A stretch of DNA of 21,331 bases from positions 1 to 21,331 of the forward strand of contig JBCDMA010000022.1 in assembly GCA_038744645.1 (NCBI GenBank), read 5' to 3'. Below the pieces are notes generated by a model that had not been told where the DNA came from, ran no database searches, and saw only the letters and a program-made list of their open reading frames with translations. The DNA is from Glaciecola sp038744645. GTDB taxonomy: Bacteria; Pseudomonadota; Gammaproteobacteria; Enterobacterales; Alteromonadaceae. Positions within the stretch are counted from its first letter, which is position 1, and each line of letters starts with the position of its first letter. This document shows positions 8,836 to 16,366 of this stretch, in pieces. The position numbers and the translations under genes are program-made.

Positions 8836-8844
8836 TGCGATAAT
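8836..8844 (+). promoter_or_regulatory. Candidate extended -10 promoter for the ACT-ppk1-ppx operon
   Basis: TGC followed by GATAAT makes an extended -10 element 42 bases before the operon's first ATG. The best -35 match 18 bases upstream (TTCATA, 8815-8820) is weak, as allowed for extended -10 promoters, and overlaps the chosen pstC start codon. The predicted transcript would begin near 8851, and a good AAAGGTGA ribosome site sits at 8875-8882. I saw no Pho box in this 66-base divergent region. Confidence 0.4.
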
Positions 8845-8885
8845 AACACACAGATTGATCAACATTACACGTTTAAAGGTGAAAA

Positions 8886-9392
8886 ATGCAGTCTATGGTA
8901 CTTACCGTCATTGGGAAAGACAAAGTAGGACTGATAAATGAAATCTCAGCATGCGTTGAGGAATGCGGCGGTAATTGGTTAAAGAGCAGTTTTTGCCATT
9001 TAGCAGGTCAATTTGCAGGTTTTGTTGAAGTAGAGTTGTCAGACGTGCACTGCAACAAGCTCATCACTCAGTGTCAACAACTGGAAGACTTGCAAATTAC
9101 GCTGGTGCCTTCTGTGCCAAGCGAGGTCGAGTCACTAAAACCCATTCATTTGATTGTGACCGGTAACGATAGGAAAGGCATTGTCAGTCAAATTACGACA
9201 ACACTCAAACGCTTTGATGTGAATATCCAAGAAATGTATACATCCCGCGAGAGCGCGCCGAATTGGGGAAACCTTATTTTCACAGCAAAAATCCTGGCGA
9301 GTTGCGCACCTGCGATAGAGGCTATCGATCTTAAAGACGCAATCGAACAGCTTGCGGACGATTTGATGGTTGAAACTGAGTCTCAGTCATAA
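8886..9392 (+). CDS. Double-ACT-domain protein, GcvR family
   Basis: This 168-residue cytoplasmic protein is built from two ACT domains, at about 3-75 (VLTVIGKDKVGLINEISACV) and 87-163 (LIVTGNDRKGIVSQITTTL). Each has the G-x-D-(K/R)-x-G-(I/L) start typical of amino-acid-binding ACT folds. It matches the GcvR group; in E. coli GcvR binds GcvA and represses the glycine cleavage genes when glycine is low. No glycine cleavage gene or gcvA is nearby. Instead the stop codon overlaps the ppk1 start by one base (TAATG), so the protein is made together with polyphosphate kinase and exopolyphosphatase. It could be a GcvR orthologue that merely shares the operon, or an ACT regulator tied to polyphosphate. 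The fold is confident; the role is not known from sequence. Confidence 0.85.
   Translation: MQSMVLTVIGKDKVGLINEISACVEECGGNWLKSSFCHLAGQFAGFVEVELSDVHCNKLITQCQQLEDLQITLVPSVPSEVESLKPIHLIVTGNDRKGIVSQITTTLKRFDVNIQEMYTSRESAPNWGNLIFTAKILASCAPAIEAIDLKDAIEQLADDLMVETESQS
9375..9387 (+). repeat. 13-base palindrome over the ppk1 ribosome-binding region
   Basis: ACTGAG-T-CTCAGT is a perfect 6+1+6 palindrome at the end of the ACT-protein gene. It covers the place where the ppk1 ribosome site should be, and ppk1 has no clear one otherwise. In RNA it could form a five-pair stem with a GTC loop. It may be chance, since the bases also encode ETESQS. Confidence 0.35.
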
Positions 9393-11455
9393 TGAGCAAG
9401 ACATACTTTCCAAAGGAGTTGAGTTGGCTTGCGTTTAATCAACGTGTTTTACAAGAAGCTGCAGATACCAATACACCGGCCATAGAACGACTTCGTTTTC
9501 TGGGGATCTACAGCAACAATATGGACGAGTTTTATCGCGTCCGCGTGGCCGATGTAAAAAGACAAATTGCAATCTATGAGGACAGCGACCCTGAACAGGT
9601 CGAACAATACACCAAACTGTTATCCGAAATCCAAAGAAAGGTAAATGGACTATCAAAGCAGTTCGATTCTGTGCACCGAAGAGTTCAAGCCAACCTTAGA
9701 CGCTACAATATCTTTATACTTGGGCGCGATAAATTATCAGAACAACAGTTAATTTGGGTGAAAGATTATTTTCGCAAAAATATTCTTATGCACGTTGCGC
9801 CAATACTGCTGGACAATAAGGTGCAGCTCTTACAACGCATCAACGACAGCTCAGTATATCTCGATGTCGCACTGCACAGAGAAAATAAAAAAACAAAATA
9901 TGCCGTCATCGAATTGCCCACAAATACAGTCGGCCGCTTTATTGTACTGCCGCCAGAAAAAACCAAAGTAAAGAAAGAAATCGTACTGCTTGATGACATT
10001 ATCAAGCTATGCGTATCTGAATTGTTCAAAGGATTTATAAAATTTGAGCGAACAGAAGCGTATTCGTTCAAAATTACCCGTGACGCTGAATACTCTATCA
10101 ATGATGAAATTGATGAGAGCTACGTAGACAAAATGTCCGAAGGAATGAAACAACGACTGATTGCCGAGCCGGTGCGTATCATTCATGATGTAGACATGCC
10201 GCAAGATATGGTCAACGACCTTAGAAAACGCCTGAAAATCTCGTCGTCTGAAACCGTGCAATCTGCCGGGCACTATCGCAATTTTAAAGACTTTATTGGC
10301 TTTCCAAACCCTGGGCGTAGCTACCTTGAACACACTAAATTACGTAGTATTACGAGTCAGTCGTTCGCATCACATGACACGGTATTTGAGGCCATACAAC
10401 ACAAAGATATCCTGCTCTATTATCCATATCACAACTTTAATCACTTTACAGAGTTTGTTAGGCAGGCCGCGTTTGACCCGCAGGTACGACACATACGCTT
10501 GAACATTTATCGAGTGGCATCCAATTCGCGTATTATTTCCTCACTCGTTGACGCCGTTGATAATGGTAAAAAAGTCACCGTTGTTGTTGAGCTTCGCGCA
10601 CGTTTTGACGAAGAAAACAACATTGCCTGGTCAAAGAGCATGACGGATGCAGGTATTAAAGTCGTCTTGGGTAACCCAAACGTGAAGATACACAGCAAGC
10701 TGTGCATTGTCACTCGGGAAGAGAAAGGTGTATATCGCCACTATGCCCATTTTGGCACAGGTAATTTCAATGAGAAAACCGCGAAAATCTACACCGATTT
10801 ATCTCTCTTTACCTGCGATCCTGATCTGACGGAAGAAGGCATTGCCGTATTTGACATGATCCAAAATCCCTATAAGAAGGTCAGGTTTAATCACCTTCAA
10901 GTCTCACCTGTCAATGCGAGAAGTAAAATTCAATCGTTTATCAGGCAGGAAATCCAGCGCTGCACTGAAGGGCACTTTGCACAAATCACGTTAAAGATAA
11001 ACAACCTCGTCGACAAAGAACTGATCGATGACCTTTACCGTGCGTCGCAGTCGGGCGTTAAGATCCGGGCGATTATTCGCGGTATGTGTAGTTTGATCCC
11101 TGGGGTCCCTGGGTTGAGTGAAAACATTCAAATAATCAGTATCGTTGATCGATATTTAGAGCACCCTAGAATTATGATTTTTGAAAATGGCGGCGATAAG
11201 AGATACTTTATTTCATCAGCCGATTGGATGACGCGAAATATGGACTATCGCATCGAAGTTGGATGCCCGGTACGCGATTCTGATTTGCGCAAAATCATAG
11301 ATGATTTGATTGACCTGCAGTTTCAAGACACATTAAAAGCGCGTGTCATCGATCAACTTCAGTTAAATGAGTATGTTAAACGCGGAAATCGGAAAAAACT
11401 CCGTTCACAAATTGCCATCCATTCCTATTTGTCAAAAATAGAGAAACCTCATTGA
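9392..11455 (+). CDS. ppk1: Polyphosphate kinase 1
   Basis: Ppk1 reversibly polymerises the gamma-phosphate of ATP into inorganic polyphosphate. At 687 residues it matches E. coli Ppk (688). The N-terminal domain opens with KELSWLAFNQRVLQEA and IERLRFLGIYSNNMDEFYRVRVADV, which are family hallmarks. The two phospholipase-D-like catalytic domains carry His434 in KIHSKLCIVTR, the equivalent of the autophosphorylated H435 of E. coli, and His591 in LEHPRIMIF, the equivalent of H592. NFNEKTAKIYTDLSLFT is the conserved segment after the first. The ATG shares a base with the stop of the ACT-protein gene and the TGA overlaps the ppx start by four bases. All catalytic features look intact, so it should be active. 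Confidence 0.97.
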   Translation: MSKTYFPKELSWLAFNQRVLQEAADTNTPAIERLRFLGIYSNNMDEFYRVRVADVKRQIAIYEDSDPEQVEQYTKLLSEIQRKVNGLSKQFDSVHRRVQANLRRYNIFILGRDKLSEQQLIWVKDYFRKNILMHVAPILLDNKVQLLQRINDSSVYLDVALHRENKKTKYAVIELPTNTVGRFIVLPPEKTKVKKEIVLLDDIIKLCVSELFKGFIKFERTEAYSFKITRDAEYSINDEIDESYVDKMSEGMKQRLIAEPVRIIHDVDMPQDMVNDLRKRLKISSSETVQSAGHYRNFKDFIGFPNPGRSYLEHTKLRSITSQSFASHDTVFEAIQHKDILLYYPYHNFNHFTEFVRQAAFDPQVRHIRLNIYRVASNSRIISSLVDAVDNGKKVTVVVELRARFDEENNIAWSKSMTDAGIKVVLGNPNVKIHSKLCIVTREEKGVYRHYAHFGTGNFNEKTAKIYTDLSLFTCDPDLTEEGIAVFDMIQNPYKKVRFNHLQVSPVNARSKIQSFIRQEIQRCTEGHFAQITLKINNLVDKELIDDLYRASQSGVKIRAIIRGMCSLIPGVPGLSENIQIISIVDRYLEHPRIMIFENGGDKRYFISSADWMTRNMDYRIEVGCPVRDSDLRKIIDDLIDLQFQDTLKARVIDQLQLNEYVKRGNRKKLRSQIAIHSYLSKIEKPH

Positions 11456-13002
11456 ATCAAGACACTGCAATTTACAAAGTCTTTAGCGACAATGACACCC
11501 AGCAATACGAGCATTTTGCAGCGCTTGATATTGGATCGAACAGTTTTCACCTCGTTGTTACGCGGATGGTTGAAGGGGCATTGCAAATTGTGCACAAGGT
11601 TAAGCACAAAGTAAGGCTTGCTGAAGGCTTGGATGCAAATAATCGTCTTTCAAAAGAGTATATCGACAAAGGTGTTGAGACGCTTTCAACGATGACGCCG
11701 GTGCTACAGGGTTTGCCTCACAGAAAAGTGCGCGTTGTAGCCACCTATACATTGCGAAGGGCGAGAAATGCGCGCGAGTTCCTGCGTGCCGCGAGAAGTG
11801 TCTTTCCCTATCCAATTGAAGTTATTTCGGGGGCAGAAGAAGCGCGTCTTATCTATGTTGGGATCTTCAACGGCATCAGTCATACCAGGGAACGCTTAAT
11901 CTTTGACATTGGCGGTGGCTCAACCGAGTTTGCCGTTGGGCGCGATGCTGATCCAGCAGTGTGCAAGAGCGTTAATATGGGCTGTGTAAGCTACCAAAAA
12001 CGGTTTTTTGCAGACGGCAACATCAGTTACAAAGCATGCGAATCAGCAATTAATGAAGCAAGGCGGCAACTAGAGCTCGCGGGCCGCAGGATAAACGATG
12101 CGCATTGGCAACACGTGTACGCAAGTTCTGGCACAGCAAAGGCAATCGCTAAAGTCGTACATGCAACGGATGCTTCTGAACCCGTATCGCCCGTGTCAAA
12201 ACACGAACTGCAATTATTGCTCACTCAGTGCGTCGAAAAAGGCAGTGCAGATGCCCTCGACTTTGTTGGCCTGACAGATGAGAGAAAACCAGTATTTGCT
12301 GCAGGCGTCTGTATCATGATGGCAGTTTTTCAATCCCTTTCGATAGACCAATTCACCTATTCTCCCTATGCACTGAGAGAAGGTGTATTGGCCGAATTGA
12401 TGCCAGCTAAAGCCAACCAAAACGTGTGTTTACATACCGCGCAAAGCATGGTTAAACGCTACCACGTTGATACGCAATACGCGCATCAAGTACTGCAAAG
12501 CTGCATGCACATCTACAATGCGGTGAAGCAGGTTTGGCAAATTGAACAAGCGGACTTGCGCTTTGTTTTGGGTTGGGCAAGCTTGTTGCACGAAGTCGGA
12601 CTGCATATCAATGCAAAAGGGCTTCAAAAACACTCTGCGTATATATTGCAACACACGGATATGCCTGGTTTCAATCAGGAGCAACAATTAGCGATTGCAA
12701 CACTTGTTCGATTCCATCGAAAACGCATCCGGCGTGAAGAGTTTCCTGAATTTGTGAATTATGCTTTACCAGATATCGAAAAACTCATTGCGATATTGCG
12801 CCTTGCATTGGTATTAAATATTAACCGCAAAGCGTCCGCGGTCATTACCCATTTTGGCATTGAAAGCAATCAACAAATCACCGTTCATATCGATAAACAA
12901 GAATTTGCAACACACCCTTTGTTAGACGTCGATTTAGAGATTGAACAGGCTAATTTAAAGGCGCTTGATATCGAGTTGGAAATACGTTTTATTGACGCCT
13001 AG
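11452..13002 (+). CDS. ppx: Exopolyphosphatase (Ppx/GppA family)
   Basis: Ppx removes terminal phosphates from long polyphosphate chains; relatives (GppA) hydrolyse pppGpp. The 516 residues match E. coli Ppx (513). The actin-like ATPase fold shows phosphate-binding loop 1 AALDIGSNSFHLVV (23-36), the catalytic-acid segment VISGAEEARLIYVG (124-137) and loop 2 IFDIGGGSTEFAVG (150-163). A C-terminal HD-type domain follows (WASLLHEVGLHI, then LVRFHRKR). The start is a rare TTG at 11452, overlapping the ppk1 stop (TTGA); no ATG or GTG lies nearby in frame, and the distance to loop 1 fits the family. Ppx rather than GppA is favoured by length and by pairing with ppk1. Expression probably depends on translational coupling to ppk1. 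A hairpin terminator follows. Confidence 0.94.
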   Translation: MNQDTAIYKVFSDNDTQQYEHFAALDIGSNSFHLVVTRMVEGALQIVHKVKHKVRLAEGLDANNRLSKEYIDKGVETLSTMTPVLQGLPHRKVRVVATYTLRRARNAREFLRAARSVFPYPIEVISGAEEARLIYVGIFNGISHTRERLIFDIGGGSTEFAVGRDADPAVCKSVNMGCVSYQKRFFADGNISYKACESAINEARRQLELAGRRINDAHWQHVYASSGTAKAIAKVVHATDASEPVSPVSKHELQLLLTQCVEKGSADALDFVGLTDERKPVFAAGVCIMMAVFQSLSIDQFTYSPYALREGVLAELMPAKANQNVCLHTAQSMVKRYHVDTQYAHQVLQSCMHIYNAVKQVWQIEQADLRFVLGWASLLHEVGLHINAKGLQKHSAYILQHTDMPGFNQEQQLAIATLVRFHRKRIRREEFPEFVNYALPDIEKLIAILRLALVLNINRKASAVITHFGIESNQQITVHIDKQEFATHPLLDVDLEIEQANLKALDIELEIRFIDA

Positions 13003-13004
13003 AA

Positions 13005-13031
13005 AAAGGTCGACAGCATTTGTCGACCTTT
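13005..13031. terminator. Bidirectional terminator between ppx and aldolase gene
   Basis: An 11-base perfect inverted repeat (AAAGGTCGACA / TGTCGACCTTT) surrounds the loop GCATT, with A and T runs at its ends. It starts 3 bases after the ppx stop and 31 bases beyond the convergent aldolase stop, so it can end both transcripts. The T-run is better on the minus strand. Confidence 0.85.
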
Positions 13032-13061
13032 ATCCATGTAGACTCTCTACCGCCTTTAATC

Positions 13062-13970
13062 TTAGGTTGCTGATGCTTTATAGATTGCGTCAATGGTTGC
13101 ATCAAGCATGGTATTGAATTCATCTGAAGATTGCTGAGCGCTTAACCCTTCCGTTAATGCTCTTGAGAATGAAGCAATCATGCCTTTATTTTGAGCCAGT
13201 CTGGTATTTGCAACCTCACGGCTATAGCCCCCTGATAACGCAACAACTTTCACAACGTTTTTATGTTCGATACAAGGCGCATAAAAATTTGCTTGTTCTG
13301 GAATCGTCAATTTAAGCATTACCGGCAAATCAGACTCCAATGCATCTAGCTGAGCCATGATTTCGTCACGTAGCATTGCTTCAGCTTCAGCTTTGGTCGA
13401 GCTATTGATGTCGACTTCAGGCTCAATAATAGGCACTAGACCAGCAGCTAAAATCTGCTTGCCGATCGCGAATTGTTGCTCAACGACAGCTTTGATACCG
13501 TCTGCGTCAGCTGCTTTAATGACTGAACGCATTTTCGTCCCAAATACGTTTTGTGCTGAAGCTTTTGCCAGCAATGCATCCAAATCCGGGATAGGTTTCA
13601 TCAGTTGCACACTGTTGGCTTCGTCAGCCAAACCTTTATCTACTTTGAGAAAAGGAACAACATTCTTTTCTTCCCATAAAAAAACAGCGCTGTTTTTCCC
13701 TTCAATTTCCCTGTCTAATGTGTTTTCAAACAATATAGCGCCAAGCACTCTTTCACCATTAAAGGCAGGGCTTGTTATGATCCGAGTACGCATCGCATGG
13801 ACCATATCAAACATCTCTTCGTCGTTGCTGTATTCGGATTCTTCCACTCCGTACAGCTTTAACGCTTTAGGTGTGCTGCCGCCACTTTGATCAAGTGCAG
13901 CGATGAACCCTGTTTCGTTTTCAACCTTGGTTAACATAGCCTGTTGTTCTGCGGTTGTGCTTACTGACAT
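13062..13970 (-). CDS. fda: Class I fructose-bisphosphate aldolase
   Basis: This is the Schiff-base aldolase that interconverts fructose-1,6-bisphosphate with dihydroxyacetone phosphate and glyceraldehyde-3-phosphate. The 302 residues match the short bacterial class I group (Staphylococcus type, about 296). Visible motifs are AALDQSGGSTPKAL (24-37), the catalytic glutamate segment VPIIEPEVDI (179-188), the Schiff-base Lys220 in PVMLKLTIPE, and the phosphate loop ALSGGYSRE (244-252). No class II zinc-binding histidine pattern is present. The ATG at 13970 is preceded by a GGAG ribosome site. It sits in the place where gammaproteobacteria usually carry the class II fbaA, after tkt-epd-pgk, separated from pgk by 138 bases with repeats, so it may have its own promoter. 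Confidence 0.94.
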   Translation of the reverse strand: MSVSTTAEQQAMLTKVENETGFIAALDQSGGSTPKALKLYGVEESEYSNDEEMFDMVHAMRTRIITSPAFNGERVLGAILFENTLDREIEGKNSAVFLWEEKNVVPFLKVDKGLADEANSVQLMKPIPDLDALLAKASAQNVFGTKMRSVIKAADADGIKAVVEQQFAIGKQILAAGLVPIIEPEVDINSSTKAEAEAMLRDEIMAQLDALESDLPVMLKLTIPEQANFYAPCIEHKNVVKVVALSGGYSREVANTRLAQNKGMIASFSRALTEGLSAQQSSDEFNTMLDATIDAIYKASAT

Positions 13971-13982
13971 TTTAAAAACTCC

Positions 13983-14013
13983 ATAAATTTGTGATGAATT
14001 TCAATAAATTTGT
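13983..14013. repeat. Pair of 10-base direct repeats upstream of the aldolase gene
   Basis: ATAAATTTGT occurs at 13983-13992 and again at 14004-14013, 21 bases apart start to start (two DNA turns). The first copy is 13 bases upstream of the aldolase ATG, so a bound protein could block transcription or translation. The stretch is AT-rich, so chance is possible. Confidence 0.4.
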
Positions 14014-14031
14014 TTACTTTGAATTTTTAAG

Positions 14032-14058
14032 CTCGAGTATTAACCTCGAATACATAAC
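14032..14058. repeat. Imperfect tandem repeat in the pgk-aldolase gap
   Basis: CTCGAGTATTAAC (14032-14044) is followed directly by CTCGAATACATAAC (14045-14058), which differs by one substitution pair and one inserted base. Together with the nearby ATAAATTTGT pair, it makes the gap between pgk and the aldolase gene unusually repetitive. It could be an operator array. No promoter hexamers were convincing. Confidence 0.4.
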
Positions 14059-14108
14059 GCAACGATTGATACTCTAATAGCATCGACCCGTGTTCGACGA
14101 GACTACAA

Positions 14109-15284
14109 TCAGTCTCTGTCCAATACCGCCACTGCCGGCAGTGTTTTACCTTCTAAAAACTCAAGGAATGCGCCGCCGCCTGTCGAAATATATGACAGTT
14201 TTTCAGCGATGCCGTATTTGTCTACTGCAGCTAATGTATCACCACCACCCGCAATTGAAAATGCATCGCTATCAGCAATAGCGTTTGACAATATCTCTGT
14301 TCCTTTTGCGAACTGGTCGAATTCAAACACGCCAACCGGCCCGTTCCAAACGATGGTGCCTGCACTGTTTAAAATATCTGCGAGCTGTTTCGCGGTTGCT
14401 GGCCCGACGTCAAATATCATATCATCATGAGCTACATCTTCGACCGCTTTCGTCGTTGCAGGCGTATTCTCATCAAATGCTTTTCCGACCACTACATCCA
14501 CCGGCACAGGGATTTCACCGCCAGCGTCTTGCGCCTGTTGCATTAAGGTATTTGCCTGATCAATTAAGTCCGCTTCATACAAGGACTTACCTACTGTATT
14601 TCCTTTTGCCGCGATAAAAGTATTCGCAATTCCACCGCCAACAATCAATTGATCAACTTTCGATGAAAGCGTTTCTAATACAGTAAGCTTTGTACTGACT
14701 TTTGACCCGCCAACGATCGCAACCAGTGGTCTTGCCGGATTTTCTAGCGCTTTACCTAACGCATCAAGTTCTGCCGATAACAAAGGACCTGCACATGCTT
14801 GTGAAGAAAACTTAGCAACACCGTGCGTGCTTGCCTGCGCTCTATGAGCCGTTCCAAAGGCATCCATAACAAACACATCACACAAGGATGCATATTGTTT
14901 TGCCAAGGTTTCATTATCTTTTTTCTCGCCGCTGTTAAACCTTACATTTTCCAACAGAGTGACTTCGCCTACTTCTGCTTTAAGCGGTGCCTCTCCTAGA
15001 TAGTCAGCAACAAAATTAACTTTAACGTCTAGGTTTTCAGATAAATAATTGGCAACCGGCTTTAGGGAAAACTTTTCTTCGTATTGACCTTCGGTTGGTC
15101 TGCCGAGATGCGACATTAAAATCACTGCTGCGCCCATCTCAAGGGCTTTGTTGATACTTGGGATCGATGCTTTCAAACGTGCATCTGATGTAATCTGACC
15201 ATCGCTAATCGGTACGTTGAGATCTTGACGAATAAGCACTCGCTTGTTTGAAAGGTTGAGTTCGTGCATAGATTGAATTGGCAT
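14109..15284 (-). CDS. pgk: Phosphoglycerate kinase
   Basis: Pgk transfers phosphate between 1,3-bisphosphoglycerate and ADP in glycolysis, and the reverse in gluconeogenesis. The ATG at 15284 gives 391 residues (E. coli 387) and has an AGGGAA ribosome site 7 bases before it; a TTG seven codons upstream is less likely. Substrate-binding motifs are RQDLNVP (19-25), SHLGRP (58-63) and the arginine in LENVRFNSGE (111-120). The hinge and nucleotide side has GGSKVSTK (192-199), GPVGVFE, GGGDT (346-350) and STGGGAFLE (367-375). It follows epd after 58 bases, inside the tkt-epd-pgk group, and the aldolase gene follows. All expected residues are present. Confidence 0.97.
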   Translation of the reverse strand: MPIQSMHELNLSNKRVLIRQDLNVPISDGQITSDARLKASIPSINKALEMGAAVILMSHLGRPTEGQYEEKFSLKPVANYLSENLDVKVNFVADYLGEAPLKAEVGEVTLLENVRFNSGEKKDNETLAKQYASLCDVFVMDAFGTAHRAQASTHGVAKFSSQACAGPLLSAELDALGKALENPARPLVAIVGGSKVSTKLTVLETLSSKVDQLIVGGGIANTFIAAKGNTVGKSLYEADLIDQANTLMQQAQDAGGEIPVPVDVVVGKAFDENTPATTKAVEDVAHDDMIFDVGPATAKQLADILNSAGTIVWNGPVGVFEFDQFAKGTEILSNAIADSDAFSIAGGGDTLAAVDKYGIAEKLSYISTGGGAFLEFLEGKTLPAVAVLDRD

Positions 15285-15342
15285 GGTGTTTCCCTGTATT
15301 GACAAATAAATAATTAAAAACGTAAAACTGATGAGTCACTGT

Positions 15343-16356
15343 CTAATAACCCAACTCGTGCATGTATATCGCTGTATCGAGCATGCGGTTGGCAAATCCC
15401 CATTCGTTGTCACTCCAAAGGAGTGTTTTGACGAGTCGTTTGTGACTCACTCGGGTTTGAGTGCCATCTACAATACAAGAATGTGGATCGTGATTGAAGT
15501 CAACAGAGACTAATGGCTGCTCTGTATAATCAATGATGTTTTTAGGGTAATCAGTTTTTGCGGCCAGTATGGCATGATTGACGTCATTTACATCAACGTC
15601 GCTAAATAGACTCACGGACAGGTCCATTGCAGTAACATTGATGGTAGGTACGCGCACTGCAATTGCTTCGAACTTATTGGCGAACTTGGGCAAAATCCTC
15701 TCAACGCCTCTTGCGAGTCGAGTGTCCACAGGAATAATGGATTGACTGGCAGCGCGCGTTCGCCTCAAGTCTTTATGATAAGCATCAATTACCTGCTGAT
15801 CGTGCATGGACGCATGGATTGTCGTTATGGTACCGCTTTCAATGCCAAAAGCATCATCCAAAATTTTTATCACAGGTACGACACAGTTCGTTGTGCATGA
15901 ACCGTTGGAAACAATGGTATCGTTTTTCGTTAAGCGATCGTGATTGACACCAAAAATAGTCGTTGCATCCATGTCAGACGCAGCAGGCTGAGAGAACAGC
16001 ACCTTTTTTGCACCTTGTGCAAGGTGACGTTGCGCATCCTGGCGCTGCTCATAAACGCCAGAACATTCAAAAACAATATCGACGTCTTCTTGTCGCCATG
16101 GGATATCGTCAATCTTTGAAGCATGGGATAGGCGAATATCGTCATCGCCAACGCAAACACCGTGAGTGCTTTTTGTCGCTGGATATTGGAATCGTCCATG
16201 CGCCGTATCGTAATTTAAAAGATGGACAATGCCGTCTGGTTCAGCTATTTCGTTGATCATCACAACGCGCGCGTGCTGCGTATAGCCGCCTTCGTAGAGC
16301 GCTCGAACAACGTTTCTACCTATGCGGCCAAAACCATTGATGCCGATCTTTAACAT
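15343..16356 (-). CDS. epd: D-erythrose-4-phosphate dehydrogenase
   Basis: Epd oxidises erythrose-4-phosphate to 4-phosphoerythronate with NAD, the first step of the DXP-dependent pyridoxal phosphate route. The 337 residues start with the NAD-binding INGFGRIGRNVVRALYE. Catalytic Cys154 lies in SNGSCTTNC and His181 in TTIHASMHDQQ. The segment MHDQQVIDAYHKDLRRTRAASQS and the end LPLVSVDFNHDPHS-like region (here QPLVSVDFNHDPHS) match E. coli Epd closely rather than GapA, which has HAYTATQ at the same place. It lies 10 bases after tkt, whose transketolase can produce erythrose-4-phosphate, and before pgk: the classic gammaproteobacterial order. A side activity on glyceraldehyde-3-phosphate cannot be excluded. 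Confidence 0.95.
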   Translation of the reverse strand: MLKIGINGFGRIGRNVVRALYEGGYTQHARVVMINEIAEPDGIVHLLNYDTAHGRFQYPATKSTHGVCVGDDDIRLSHASKIDDIPWRQEDVDIVFECSGVYEQRQDAQRHLAQGAKKVLFSQPAASDMDATTIFGVNHDRLTKNDTIVSNGSCTTNCVVPVIKILDDAFGIESGTITTIHASMHDQQVIDAYHKDLRRTRAASQSIIPVDTRLARGVERILPKFANKFEAIAVRVPTINVTAMDLSVSLFSDVDVNDVNHAILAAKTDYPKNIIDYTEQPLVSVDFNHDPHSCIVDGTQTRVSHKRLVKTLLWSDNEWGFANRMLDTAIYMHELGY

Positions 16357-16366
16357 TTACAAATAC

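Noticed and set aside
8820..8849. GTG at 8849 as the pstC start
   Set aside because: It would add ten residues with no family support and overlap the divergent promoter; the ATG at 8819 has a better context.
13357..13890. 177-codon open frame opposite the aldolase gene
   Set aside because: It is a shadow of a well-conserved gene, with no start context or domain.
15343..16356. Glyceraldehyde-3-phosphate dehydrogenase (GapA) for the gene before pgk
   Set aside because: The MHDQQVIDAYHKDLRR segment and overall match are those of erythrose-4-phosphate dehydrogenase.
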